Shown here one piece after another: positions 1 through 11,300 of a stretch of DNA of 64,000 nucleotides. Under the pieces are notes generated by a model. That model was given only the letters and a program-made list of their open reading frames with translations. It did not search any database and had not been told where the DNA came from. Origin of the DNA: Tribonema minus. Taxonomy: Eukaryota; Sar; Xanthophyceae; Tribonematales; Tribonemataceae. Made by a program: the position numbers and the translations under genes. Within the stretch, counting starts at the first letter, position 1. Each line of letters opens with the position of its first letter. Location: contig JAFCMP010000124.1 in assembly GCA_017506865.1 (NCBI GenBank), forward strand, positions 434,001 through 498,000. Reading direction: 5' to 3'.

Positions 1-1579
1 ATCGTAGAATAACGAGTTTACTTTTAAGAACTTAAAGAGAAACTTCTGTTTGAGGAGTTGAAGTGACACGCTGAGGTGAAGTTGGAAGTGTTGTGGCAAT
101 GCGGTGGCGGGCTGTGGCTGCAAGTGGCTCAGAGACACGAATACCTAGGTGCAGGTGGGGATGGCTCCTAGTTGGCAGGGTCGGAGTTGATCGGAGTCAT
201 TCGCTCATTCGCTCCGGCCCGAGCGAGTCAGAGTCGTTGGGCCATTTGCTCGGAGTCGTGCGGAGCGGAGTCGGAGTCGTACAGATATTGTGGATATGAG
301 ACATGATAATACCTGAATTTTATTGCAGTCATCACAGGTGCAGTCATCACAGATGCGCATGAGAGCATCTCTCAGCTGTCAACGCTACAGTAAAGCATGG
401 TTGCATCGAATGCCATGGTTGCATCGAATGCCACCATGGCGCCATAACAGTAGTGTCCATGTCTCTGAACAGTGGCATGACAGCATCCAATAACCACAAC
501 GTGAGTGATGAGGGCAGTGGCAGGTGAACACAGAGCGGCAGGGACACTGACTGACACTGACAGCTTGTGCTTGGAAGAGCCTAATTAAAGGTGGCAATGG
601 CTGTGGTGGTGCTGCTTCACTCGAGGGCTTGCATCGAGCGCTCAAAGCTTAAGTGCCACTACATGATGTGATCAGCTGGACATCTTGTAAGCGGTGGCTG
701 GCTGCACACTGTGGCACTTGGACGCATAAGGCAATACTGCTGAGACCACTGCAACAAATGTCGCCTGTCTGGTTGATACGGCACCTCAAATACCAAGCCA
801 TGTACTACATGTGCCAAGCCAATGCTGCATCAAGAGCCACACCAACTTGTTCAACACCACCGCGTCATAGATGCGCCAGCGGCGCATGTGCCGCGCACCG
901 TTGCTACACGCATGTGGCAGCCGTAAAGCATCGCCTCTGACTGCTGGCTCATGGGGGGGCATACGTTCACCTGGCACACTCCTTGTGTGCGCATTCTGGT
1001 CACTGTAACCTTGCTTGCCGAGTGCCTACGAGCATGGAGGCATGGAGACCATCCCCATGTCATTGCAACAACATTCCTGAGGACAACCCGATGTTATGGG
1101 TCTCTGCTGCCCTAGCACTTGAGCCTGCCGTTTGATGCCGGGATGTGCTTGTGCGAGGATAGGCAACGTGGCTGAGGCCAGGGTCCTGCAAGCCTCTGGC
1201 GCGGCTCGTTGCGCAGTGCAACGTGCGGTTGAAGCTGAGGATAGCCTCAGAGTCGGCGAAACCCTTTGCGCACACCTCAGCAGTGCGCACATACTTTAGG
1301 GCACAAAGACAAGGCAGGGAAGCCCTGCTGCGCCAGGGTCTTGGTCAGGCTTAGGGTGCCACCCCTGCAGCCGCTGCTGTCGCTGCCGCTGCCCTGCGCG
1401 CCGATCCAACTGCCGCCGCCACCACTGCACTCACACAGACCGACGCCGCACCTGCCGCTGCCGCTGGCGCCGCCACTGCCGTCGCCACCGCCACCGCAGC
1501 TGCCCCCCAGCCACCAACGACACGACCGCAGCAGCCTGAGCCATGTGCTGTGACGTTTTAGCCAAGCCTCAACGCTCAG
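1..1579. other. No supportable gene
   Basis: No exon chain or recognisable protein was found here. The stretch holds short direct repeats: a doubled GCAGTCATCACAG unit near 328-352, a doubled GGTTGCATCGAATGCCAT unit at 410-440, and repeated GGAGTC words at 180-290. A Pro-coding (+) or Gly/Ala-coding (-) low-complexity stretch lies at 1360-1530. ORFs here look accidental. It is the 3' flank of the dioxygenase gene that ends at 1580. Confidence 0.5.
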
Positions 1580-4500
1580 CTATGGCTCATCGTCCACGCT
1601 CTTGTCGTTGAGGCCCGCGTGCAGCGCCTCCATGGCGATGCCGTCCAGCGCGCGCAGCGCAGCGGCTACACTGCCGCTGCCGTTGCCGCCGCCATCGCCG
1701 CCACCACCACCACTGCCGAGCAAGGCAGCCGCGGCGACGCTCGCGCCGGCGCGCTCACGCACCAGCAGCGGCGCGCTGAGGCGCCCCTGCGCGCCCGCAA
1801 CCACCCTGTGCACCGCCGCCGGGAACTTTCCTGCGGACAGCGCCTGGAGGAGCTCGCCGCTGAGCACTGCCACATCGCGCCCCCGGGCGATGCAGGGGGA
1901 GCCCTCGGGGCCCACCCACCCACCGCCGCGCGTGTGCACCTGTATGCCCGGCACCGAGCACGGCACGAGGGTCACCATGGTGGTGTCGGTGTGCGCGCCG
2001 AATGTGACGCTGACGCTGCTGGAAGTTTCTCCAGAACTCTCTCCAGAACTTTCTACAGGACCCTCTCCCTCAGCGGCACTTTCTGCTGCTGTATGCTCCG
2101 GCTCCGGCGGGCTGTAGCGGCAGAGCCGGTGCACCGTCTCCGACATGCGCGTCGCCGCTGCGCGTTCCGCAGCAGCTGCAACGCCGTTTCGCGCCTCCGG
2201 ATCATTCCCCGGACCGCTCCCCGGAACGGTCTCCACGTAACTGTCATCCCCGTCCATCAGCGCGCAGAGCTCCGTCGGGGCGATGCCGCAGTCGCGCGCG
2301 GCGGCGGCGACGACGGCTGCGGCGACGCGCGACAGCGCTAGTCTGGCGCGTATGAGCGCTGCCTCGAAGCCGTCGAGCGCTGACACGGGGGGGCGCAGGC
2401 GCCCGGAACGGTCCAGGCGCGTTTCCAGGAACTCGTTCTCGTCGAGCTTGGCGTAGCCGAGGACCTGGCCGTTGATGTTGTCCATCTCACCCGCGAGACG
2501 CGTCTTGGCGTCTTCGTCGCCTGCAGGTATCAAACATACGACAGCGCATGATTTCAGCAATGAACGATTACAAACATAACATGGTCAAGATGCAACAACC
2601 TTTGATATTGTCCATCTCGCCCGCGAGGATGCTTTGTCGCCTGCAGGTATGAGATGTGAGACAAGATGTCGTTTCAGCACAATGAACTACACAGATTGGC
2701 AATGCAACAACTTGAGATGATCCCATATGCTGCAGTAGTTGGCTGCGCGGTCGGCGTGGTCATCGCGTGCAAACGCAAATTCAATGCAAGGTAACGCGGT
2801 GCAGTGGTCGTTAACTGCTTTGGAACACATCTGCGAATTCATCGTGAGGCGCGTGCAGACATGAGCCATACGGCAAGCTGACATGAATCACCACCTCCTA
2901 CAGTGACTAGCATGGAACAACTACATTGAAAACCAGGCATGAGTTGCTGCATGTGTTGACACAAATGGTAGCATCTGCTGCTTGCAATATGTGCCATGCA
3001 GTAGATAGTTCAGGTTTCGCAAGGCACATTTTGCAACTTCAATGAACGATGCATAGTCAAGGGAGCTTTGCAGCATTCTGCTACAAGGTGCACATACTTT
3101 TTTTTCATCATCTGGCCGAGACACGCCAGGCAGCTGCTTTTATGTGTCCTCATGGGGTACTGCTTCCAGTGCATCCGCTGCAGCGGTCATTGATGCAGGT
3201 ATTGCAGCATCTTGGTTACAGATAAAGAGTTTCATAGCTCGAGCTTGTTCAAGTCATTGTCTGTAAATCAACAAAGACGCAACAGCCACTTGCTTGCAGC
3301 AGTAGACAAAATGTGCAGAGGAGAGTAGCTAATAAAAAATGCTGAAGTACTGCCCGAAAGTGGTAATCGTCAATGCGCTTGCGACAAAAGACATGTAGAT
3401 TGTGGTAGCAAGCTGGACATCTACCATCTGTGGGCTTTTTCGCGTGCTACGCGAGAATTCATAGAAAAGTACTTCAAGAGAGTGTGCAGTACCTGATTCG
3501 ACGAAGAATCGCTGCAGCTGCCGCCACATATCCTCAAGCGGTTCCGCCTCTGGAAGTCGCACCACCGCATAGTGGTTGGTGGCAAGGCTGCGGCACAGTC
3601 GCGCGCTGACTGGCCCTTCCCCTTGCTCTCTTTCCAGAGTTTCCAGACAGAGGACCTCCAGATCTGCTGGGACTGTTCCTGGTGTGGAGCCTTTGCCAGC
3701 GGCTATCCTGGCTCTGAGTGTGAGAATGGGGCAGGACTTGAAGTTAGAAAGTGAAGTTGGACAGTAGCAAGCAAGCAAGCAAGCAAGCCTACTGTGATAT
3801 GGGGGGGGGGGGGGGGGGGGGCAGCTTGGTGAGGTCAGCCATTGCGATTAGCGGAACAGAAATGTTCGGCAGGCGAAGGTGTCATCTCACAGCAAATGGT
3901 GTGAGTTTGTAGCTGCACACTTCATGACAGTGAAGCCGTGCAGCATTTGTGGCAGGGTTTGTTTACTTGCCGGAAAAAAAACGGGTATGGCATAGACGGT
4001 CCGTGCACCATGCAACCCAAATCGCAAAAGCGCACGGAGTGGTGACTTGACGCCCCCAAACTTCAAATGGTCATGCATCGGGCCGTAATTCCATGTGTGT
4101 GCCTATATTCTCCCTAGGCTTGCAAGTGGACCAAAGTGCACCAATGAATAGAGGAGGTTCTGGGGCAGGGTGCTGTTGTGAATTGCAAAAGGCTGGCCAG
4201 CCGAGGGCGCACACCTTGTGAAATGGCGAGTTCTCACAGCACTGCACTGCCCTTGCAATTTGTACTTTTTGGCAGGTGACCAATGTTTGCACCTGGATTC
4301 TGAGGGGGCTGGCCTGATGGCCACATAATGACACACCTTACGAAGGGCAAACACTCACATTACTGATAATGAGACTTTGGAACATATGAAGATGGACGTC
4401 AAGTATAGATGCGACACTTTACAGGCCTACACTTACAAGGCTGGGGCCATACTTCCGAAGGATCTCATTCAAGTTGTGCTAATTAGTCATTATCGCTACA

Positions 4501-4998
4501 AGTTCTGAGGTCGGCCGATGCAAAAGCATTTGCGGCGCTGACCAATATGCTGATGACAAGGGGCACCAGATGATTTTGCGGACCGCGCTTTTGTATGATC
4601 GGGCCTAAGATTACATGCAGCTGGCCCAACAGCTGGGCCATCATTGCTCAAACGGTTGAGCACAGGAGTGCGTGCAGGTGCGTCAGCGGCGTTGCGGATC
4701 TCGAGCTCGCCTTGACTCATACAGTGTGTCATAAATCCACGAGCTTTTGCGCACTTGTAACGTACCTCAGGTCCATTCTATGCTGCTTAAGCATAGCTGC
4801 CCTGTCCACTGCAGCCCTGTCCACTGCAGCCGCAGCTGGCGTTCCCGTTGCCAAAGCCGCTGCTCCTGCAGCGCACCCAAACCAGCACCACAGCATTAAG
4901 AACACGGCCGCCCTCGCAGAGTGCGTCCGCATCGCCAGCATCGCCATCGCTGCACAAATGCTGCCACCTCGCTCGCAGAGGCTAGGGGGGACTTTCAC
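1580..4998 (-). CDS. 2OG-Fe(II) dioxygenase, isopenicillin-N-synthase-like, with signal peptide
   Basis: Three exons: complement of 4766-4998, 3493-3713 and 1580-2520. Phases fit at both junctions (AG|A and G|GC) and give 464 aa. Residues ~18-50 are a hydrophobic leader (AVFLMLWCWFGCAAGAAAL), suggesting entry to the ER. Exon 2 matches the DIOX_N region (LCRSLATNHYAVVRLPEAE, then RFF). Exon 3 carries the double-stranded beta-helix core: FGAHTDTT gives iron ligands H328 and D330, AVHRVV gives H389, and GRLSAP gives the 2-oxoglutarate-binding R398 and S400. The family oxidises small molecules or proteins using Fe(II), O2 and 2-oxoglutarate; the substrate cannot be read from sequence. An acidic/Ser-rich insert (about 290-325) and a Gly-rich tail are unusual. 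The first exon was chosen on phase and leader, and is less certain than exons 2-3. It lies head-to-head with the ankyrin gene, 371 bp apart. Confidence 0.83.
2600..2652 (-). repeat. Echo of dioxygenase exon 3 acceptor
   Basis: A decayed copy of the intron-2/exon-3 junction lies inside intron 2. It repeats ATACCTGCAG|GCGAC on the minus strand, the following exon codons (GAGATGGACAA) and the CTCGCGGG block. The true junction is at 2520/2521. Confidence 0.8.
3411..3472 (+). repeat. R1 dispersed repeat copy
   Basis: Carries the R1 core (GACATC, CATCTG..GGGCTTTTTCGCG, CGAGAATTCATA, AAAGTAC). Its hairpin is TCGCG-tgcta-CGCGA (3440-3454), with a loop different from the other copies. It sits in dioxygenase intron 2, ~20 nt past the donor and antisense to the gene. 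Confidence 0.75.
3765..3821 (+). repeat. (AAGC)n then a 21-base G run
   Basis: About six AAGC units (3765-3788) and a run of 21 G (3801-3821) within dioxygenase intron 1. These are simple repeats and could form a G-quadruplex. Copy number may be affected by assembly error. Confidence 0.9.
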
Positions 4999-5369
4999 AA
5001 AAAAAAGTGGGGCGTGTCACTGAAGTTTCCTGAATTCGAAACCGCCGATTGGTGAGAGACGAAGAAGAATTTTAGCAATGCTGTACACTGAATCGCGGCC
5101 GGGGTACGAGCTGTATCTTAATCGCAGCGTGTACAGCGGCACGACCGCTGCGATGATTGGTACAGTATCGGGTCAGCAAGGTCTTGCACGCACTTGAGTC
5201 GGAGGCAGCAAAAAAGTAGTGCGCATCCCCGGAGGACTGAACGGGGAGCGCCGACAGAGACAGTACGCCTAGGCCCCAGGCTGCGGGAGCTGACTTGGCG
5301 TGGAGTGCGATGGTGCTGCCGTGCTGCTACGGCAGACGCGACCGCTGTTGGTGGTCGTAACGTGAGCAA
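4999..5369. promoter_or_regulatory. Shared divergent promoter interval (dioxygenase / ankyrin gene)
   Basis: 371 bases separate the two start codons, which face away from each other, so promoters and 5' UTRs of both genes must overlap or abut here. No TATA box or other motif can be assigned with confidence. Confidence 0.4.
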
Positions 5370-8300
5370 ATGGGCAATGCGGTGAACGTCTTGCCAGCCT
5401 ATATCAATGTGCACGAGGCAGCTCGCACAGGCCACATTGCCGAAGTCAGGTGAGCACACTTGGCGAGCTGGCATCTTTGCATTGACGTGCACATTAGTGT
5501 TCCCTTGCGTGAGTGCAGCCAGTCGGACATTGATCGCGCTGACTCAACGCTGAGGTCCATCATGCGTCGCGCTCCATCTGCCTTGGTGTGCGATGCTGCA
5601 CCCAGCAATGAAACAGTCTTGCACATTCATTGACCCCGCTGAGTTAAGCATACCATCATGTCTGCACACAATTTCTGACAGCATGACACCTGACATGTGG
5701 CAGCACATTGCCTCCACCTTCCGACTGACACACACCTCAAGAAGTTCGCCAACCGAAGGCCAGAGCACACGCCAGTCCTATTCCAGCCTCGCTGAGTTTC
5801 GCTGCTGCCTCGCATGACCGCCAAACAGAAAATGGGTGGACGCAGGCAAGGAGGTGGATGTGCGCGACAACACGCAGAAGACGCCACTGCACTTTGCCGC
5901 GCAGTGGGGGCAGGAGGAGGTGGTGGCGTTCCTGCTGCACTGCGGCGCAGATGTCAACGCTCAGGACTTCATCAATGACACGCCGCTGCACGTGGTACGT
6001 ATGTATGTGTGTGTGTACGCGTGTGTGTGTGGGTGGGTGAGTGTGTCTGTGTGTATGGACGAGGTAGCTCTCACCCGGGCGCATTTATACATAATTTATG
6101 ATGATGTGTAGGATAATGTGACGCCTGCACTGCGGCGCGGACGTCAACGCTCAGGACTTCATCAATGACACGCCGCTGCATGTGGTATGTATGTGTGTGT
6201 GTGCATGTGAGCGTGTGTGTGTGTGTGCGTGTGTGTGTGGGTGTGTGTCTGGGCGAGGTAGGTCTCGCGCTCGGGGGCAATATGAGTATGATGATGTGTA
6301 GGATTATGTGAAGCCTGCACTGCGGCGCCAATGTCCACGCTCAGCACTTCATCAGTGACACGCCGCTGCACGTGGTGCGTATGTACGGACGAGGCAGCTT
6401 GCACACCCGGGCGCACTTGTGTAGAGGTATATACATACATATATATTCACTTGCTTCCATAAGGCTCCTGAGGGAAGAGAATGTATGTGTGCGCGCGCTG
6501 CAGTCAAGTTGCGTGCAGCAACTTCACGACATGTGCTGCGTCTCAGCAGTAGCACCATCGGCAATGCCACCATGTGCTCGAAGGTACCTTCCAAATGTGA
6601 CTGTCCTCCAGTAGTCAGATGCGCTTGGAAATTGCTGCTGAGCCAATGTCAAAACGCATGCGTTAATCAGGTGACACGGCGCTGCTTTTGGGGCGTGTGT
6701 CATAACCCTGTGAATAGTCACTCTCTCTCACTCACTCACTCACTCACTCACCCCATCAGGCGTCCTACTGGGGGCAGGCGCGCTGCGTCGGCGCCCTCCT
6801 CTCCGCCGGCGCCGACGCCCGCGCCCTCGATCAGTACGGCAACGGCCCCTGCGACATCTTCGATGACCACATCCGGCCCGAGGTGGCGGATGACATTCGC
6901 GCGCAGATCGCCGCAGCGCGCGCTGCGCTGCTCCGCGGCGAGCAGCCGCCGCCGCTGCTCGCAAGCCTCTCGGTCCACCACAACTCTGGCGGCGGCAGCG
7001 GCGGCGGCGGCATCGGCGGCGGCGGCGGCGGCAGCAGATATTGTAGCAGCGCCGCACTGCTGAGTGCGAGTAGCGGCGGCGGCGGCAGCAGCGGCGGTGG
7101 CGGCGGCGGCAGCGGCGGCGATGGCGCCGACCGCAGCTGCTGCACGTGGGGCGCGGCCAGCGGAGCGATGCTGCGGGCGGCGGATGCGTATCGGACGCGG
7201 CCGGATGGGGGTATCGATCTGCATGCTGCCGCGCGCGATGGGCAGGTGGCAGTGCTCCGGGTGGCGGTGACGGAGGGGACGTTTGTGGACGTGTTTGACG
7301 AGGCGGGGATGACGGCGCTCATGTGGGCGGCGCGCTGCGGCAGGTATGTATGTATGGCCCAGACGATCAACGTAGCGCTCATCACGAAGGGAACCAATGG
7401 TGCAAAGTTGTTGCAGAGTTACAAAGTGCTCGGGCACACAATTGATGTTGCCAAATGGGAGGTCGCCTTCCATTGCTGGTGCTGGTGCCACTTGGTCATG
7501 GAAACGAATCAGAAGATCATAGAGCTCTAGGTGACAAGGTGTGGCTTGCCGCCGGTGCCTTCCACCAGTAACCGCGGTCGCCGCTGCTGCGGTCATTGGC
7601 CACGGGTCAAACAGTGCCACCCTATTCACAGGAGCCAAAAGACTTCTGTGTGCAAGTGTACTACTTTGAGATGTGTGATTGGCCGCACGTGCTTGCGCAT
7701 ACCGAGTCAAATCAGGTTCATCTCTTTACTGAGCCCATATAAGGCTCGCGTGAAAGTCGGTGGCCGAACCGTGTTCGAGTGCGGCTGTCTACGGCAGGTA
7801 TGTATGTATACTACTTCAAAGTATGTGATTGGCCGCACATGCTTGCGCATACAGTCAATCGGATTCATATGTTTACAGAGCCCACCTCAGGCTCGTGTGA
7901 AAACCGGCGGCCGGACCGTGTTTGATGCCGCTGTGTTTCATGGTGGCAGGGCAAATGTGACCGTGCGCGCTCATGTGGGCCGCGCGCTGCGGCAGGTATG
8001 CATGTATGCTACTTCCAAGTACTTCAAGTATATGTGATTGGCCGCACGTGCACACTCACGCGGTCACTCAGATGCGTACCTTAGAAGCCTGAATGTGTGC
8101 ATGTATACCTCTGTAAGTATGTGATTGGCCGCACGTGCTCGCGCATACAGTCAATCAGATGTGTCGCTTGTGTTGGCCGCACGCTGCAGGTATGTATGTA
8201 TGGATGCTTTGTTGTTGGCTAAACGTGCCTGCGCATGTGCTCTGACATGACGTAGAGAGCTGCTGCTCACTGACCTGGTGCTCCTTACTGGCAGACACAG

Positions 8301-11300
8301 ACGTCAAGGTGACCAATGCAATGGCAGACAGACGCCAGTCGCATGCTGCTAGCATTGATTGTGTTGTGGTATGTGCACCTGCAACGGTGACTACCTTAAC
8401 CGTCAAGCGTGCAAACGGCAGTGAGCATGTAACTGTCATATGCTTCAACATGCTTGATCACGCACTTGGCGTTGCAGCCACGCCAAGGCTCGCGTGAAAG
8501 TTGGTGGCCGGATCGTGATTGGTGTAGCTGTGTTGCATAATGGCAGGCCAAATGTGGCCGTACAGAATAAGAAGTAAGAAAAAACGTGATAAACTGTGGA
8601 ACGTAGGCGCTGCGTGAAGTGTGCCCGTGCACACGTACAGTGTACTCATATGGAAACGTACTTTAAAGTGTGCTTCTTCATAGTATTTGGTTGGTTTGGT
8701 TGAGAGGCAACAGACCGCAATGAATGTGTATGCTGCAGGCGGTTTCGCTCGTAACTGAAACTAGCCGTGCGTGCGCGACGCTCATCCCAATCAGCACTGC
8801 ATGCATGGCACGGCCGAGTGTCATACATGCATACATGTGTGGCCACTGGCTGTTGTGTTGCAGCAGTGCTCAGGGGTTCAAGCACAGTTCATAAATGTAC
8901 TTGTATATACACACCATTCGGACATTCAGCCATGACTTTGCCTACATGTAATCATGTACTTGGCAGAGCCAGCTATGTAAGATAGGGGCTGCCAGTTTCA
9001 CTGTAGCAGAATCTGTTTAAGTGTAAGATGCAGTCAACAGCTCGCCCATTCCGTGCAGCGATCTTGCCACAAGGAACTGCCACATCCCAGCAGCTGGTGG
9101 TGATATGCCACGCTGCTGCAGACATGCCACAGCAATGACAATACAGCGGATACGAGAGAGCAGACCAAGTTTCTGCAGATTGCCACTTGCAGCAGGACAC
9201 AACAAGAAACTTTGATTTTGACCAATGCTTTCTCGCTAACCCTAACCCTAAGTCACGGTCAGCGAAGATAAGGTGCGGCAACGCGCCTGCCCAAAACATT
9301 ACCCTAACTCTAGCCCTGACCCCTACCCTAACGCCTGCACTGCCCTCTCCCCGCCGACGCAGATACGGTGCGGCCAGGGGTCTTTCCAAACCCAAACCCT
9401 ATTCTTAGCCCTAACCCTACTACCTGCACTGCCCCCTCCCCGCCGAACCACGTTACTTGCAGCAGTACGCAGGAGGCAACCTATGCTCTGACCAACCCTT
9501 CTTTGCTGCCCTTTTTACTGTCAGCGTGGGCAGGGCGCGGACAGGGTTCTTTCCAAACTCAAACCCTAACCCTGACTCTTGCCCCACCACCTGCGCTGCC
9601 CTCTCCCGACAAACGCAGATACTCCAGCGCGCAGTTTCTCCTCGACGCGGGAGCCGCCACCCTAACCCTAGCCCTCTGCAACCCTAACCCTAGCCCTAAC
9701 CCTACTTACTCCCTGCGCTGCCCTCCGCCCGACAAACGCAGATACTCCAGCGCGCAATTCCTTCTCGACGCAGGCGCCGCCATAGACTGCCGCGTGGGGC
9801 CCCGCAGCAGCAGCAGTGGCAGCGCGCAGCGGCGGCGGCGGCGGCGGCAGTGCGCAGCGACGTGCGGTGCGCGCTGCTGCCGCCGCGGCGGCGGCTGCGT
9901 AACGGCGCTGCACCTGGCGTGCTACCACTGCCGCCCCGCCATCGTGCGGCTGCTGGTGGAGAGGGGAGCGGACGTGGGCATTGTGGACGCAGAGGGGCGT
10001 GCGCCTGGGCGCGTGTTTACCGTGGCAGCGCTCATACGCTGCGGCGGGCTGACCGAGAGACGACAGGTGCGCTACGTTGTCATTCAAATGCGTTGAAGTG
10101 GGGGATAGGGCTAAGCTTGGACGTGGGGATTGTGGACGCGGAGGGGTGCGTGTTTACGGTGGCACTCATACGCTACGGTGGGCTCGCGGAGCGGCGGCAA
10201 GTGCGCTCTGCTGTCACGCATGCTGTCAAAGCATCAGAGTTGGCGATAGGGCTGAGATTTGCCTTGAGGCTTAGCTTAGCAGTGGGGCGCCTGCCGGGGC
10301 GAGTGTTTACCGTGGCAGCGCTCACACGCTGCGGCGGGCTGGCGGACCGGCGGCAGGCGAGTGCTGCTGTCGTACTGGCAAGCCTGGGGTTCGGGGTTGA
10401 ATCAGCAATGGCGGTTCCCTTGGGGGCGCATGGTAACTGCGGCAGCCCTCATACGCTGGGGTGGCTTAGCTAACAGGCGGCAGGTGATCACGTAATCCTG
10501 CCCCCAACTCTATGCGAATTGACCTTGCGGGTCAAAATGAAGTAAAGATTAGGGTTGGGGTCAGGGTGGCCCTTATGAAGGGCTTAGTGCTTGAAATAGC
10601 AAGCAATAGGGCGCATATTGCTGGTGGCAGCACTCATAGGCTGCGGCGGGCTGGCCAAGCGGCGGCAGGCGATGTTTGCATGGCACTTGGGTCAAGGCGT
10701 AAAATTTAGGGGTTGTTCAAAGCATACTTCGACATTGGGTCTAGTATTAGGGCTACGATAAGGGCTGCCGACGCGGCGGAGCGCCTGGTGGGGGGCGCGT
10801 TAGGGTTAGGGTTAGGGTTAGGTTTAAGGTTAAATTAGGGTTGGGGTTTGTTGTGGCGGGCTGGCCGAGAGCAGCAGGCGAGCGAGGGTGCCTATACGCT
10901 GGGGGTGACCAATGTGTCGTCAGTATGGCTTGGGACCAATTGATTAACAGCCAGTTGAAGACTTGGTCTTTCAGTGTTAACGGCATTTGCACTATTTGGG
11001 CCACACGTTGCCACCCGCTACTTTTCCGAGTTCCGCCTCCACTTTGACCCTAACCCTACGTAATGCCCAAGCCCTTTTTTCAAGTGTTATTTAAGCCATT
11101 TGTGTCCGCTCTATAGAAACCCCATTTCAACCCCAGCTGACACCCTAGCCCTAAACCACCATTTGCTCGTGTGCCACGCGTCATTGCTCTCCTAAACCCT
11201 GTGTGCCCGTGTCCATTCCCTTCTTGAATCATGCCCCAGCCTTCACCCCGAATGTAGTTCACACATACGTATTCGCGCGCTCCAACCCTGACTTGAGCAT

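Noticed and set aside
1602..2341. Two long plus-strand ORFs opposite the dioxygenase
   Set aside because: Antisense to exon 3, which has the HxD...H...RxS signature; GC-rich codons keep the other strand open.
6740..7710. Long minus-strand Arg/Ala ORFs
   Set aside because: Antisense of ankyrin exon 3 and its Gly-coding repeats.
9236..9720. Possible chromosome end (CCCTAA repeats)
   Set aside because: Repeats are degenerate, short, internal to an intron and recur throughout the window, so no telomere is present.
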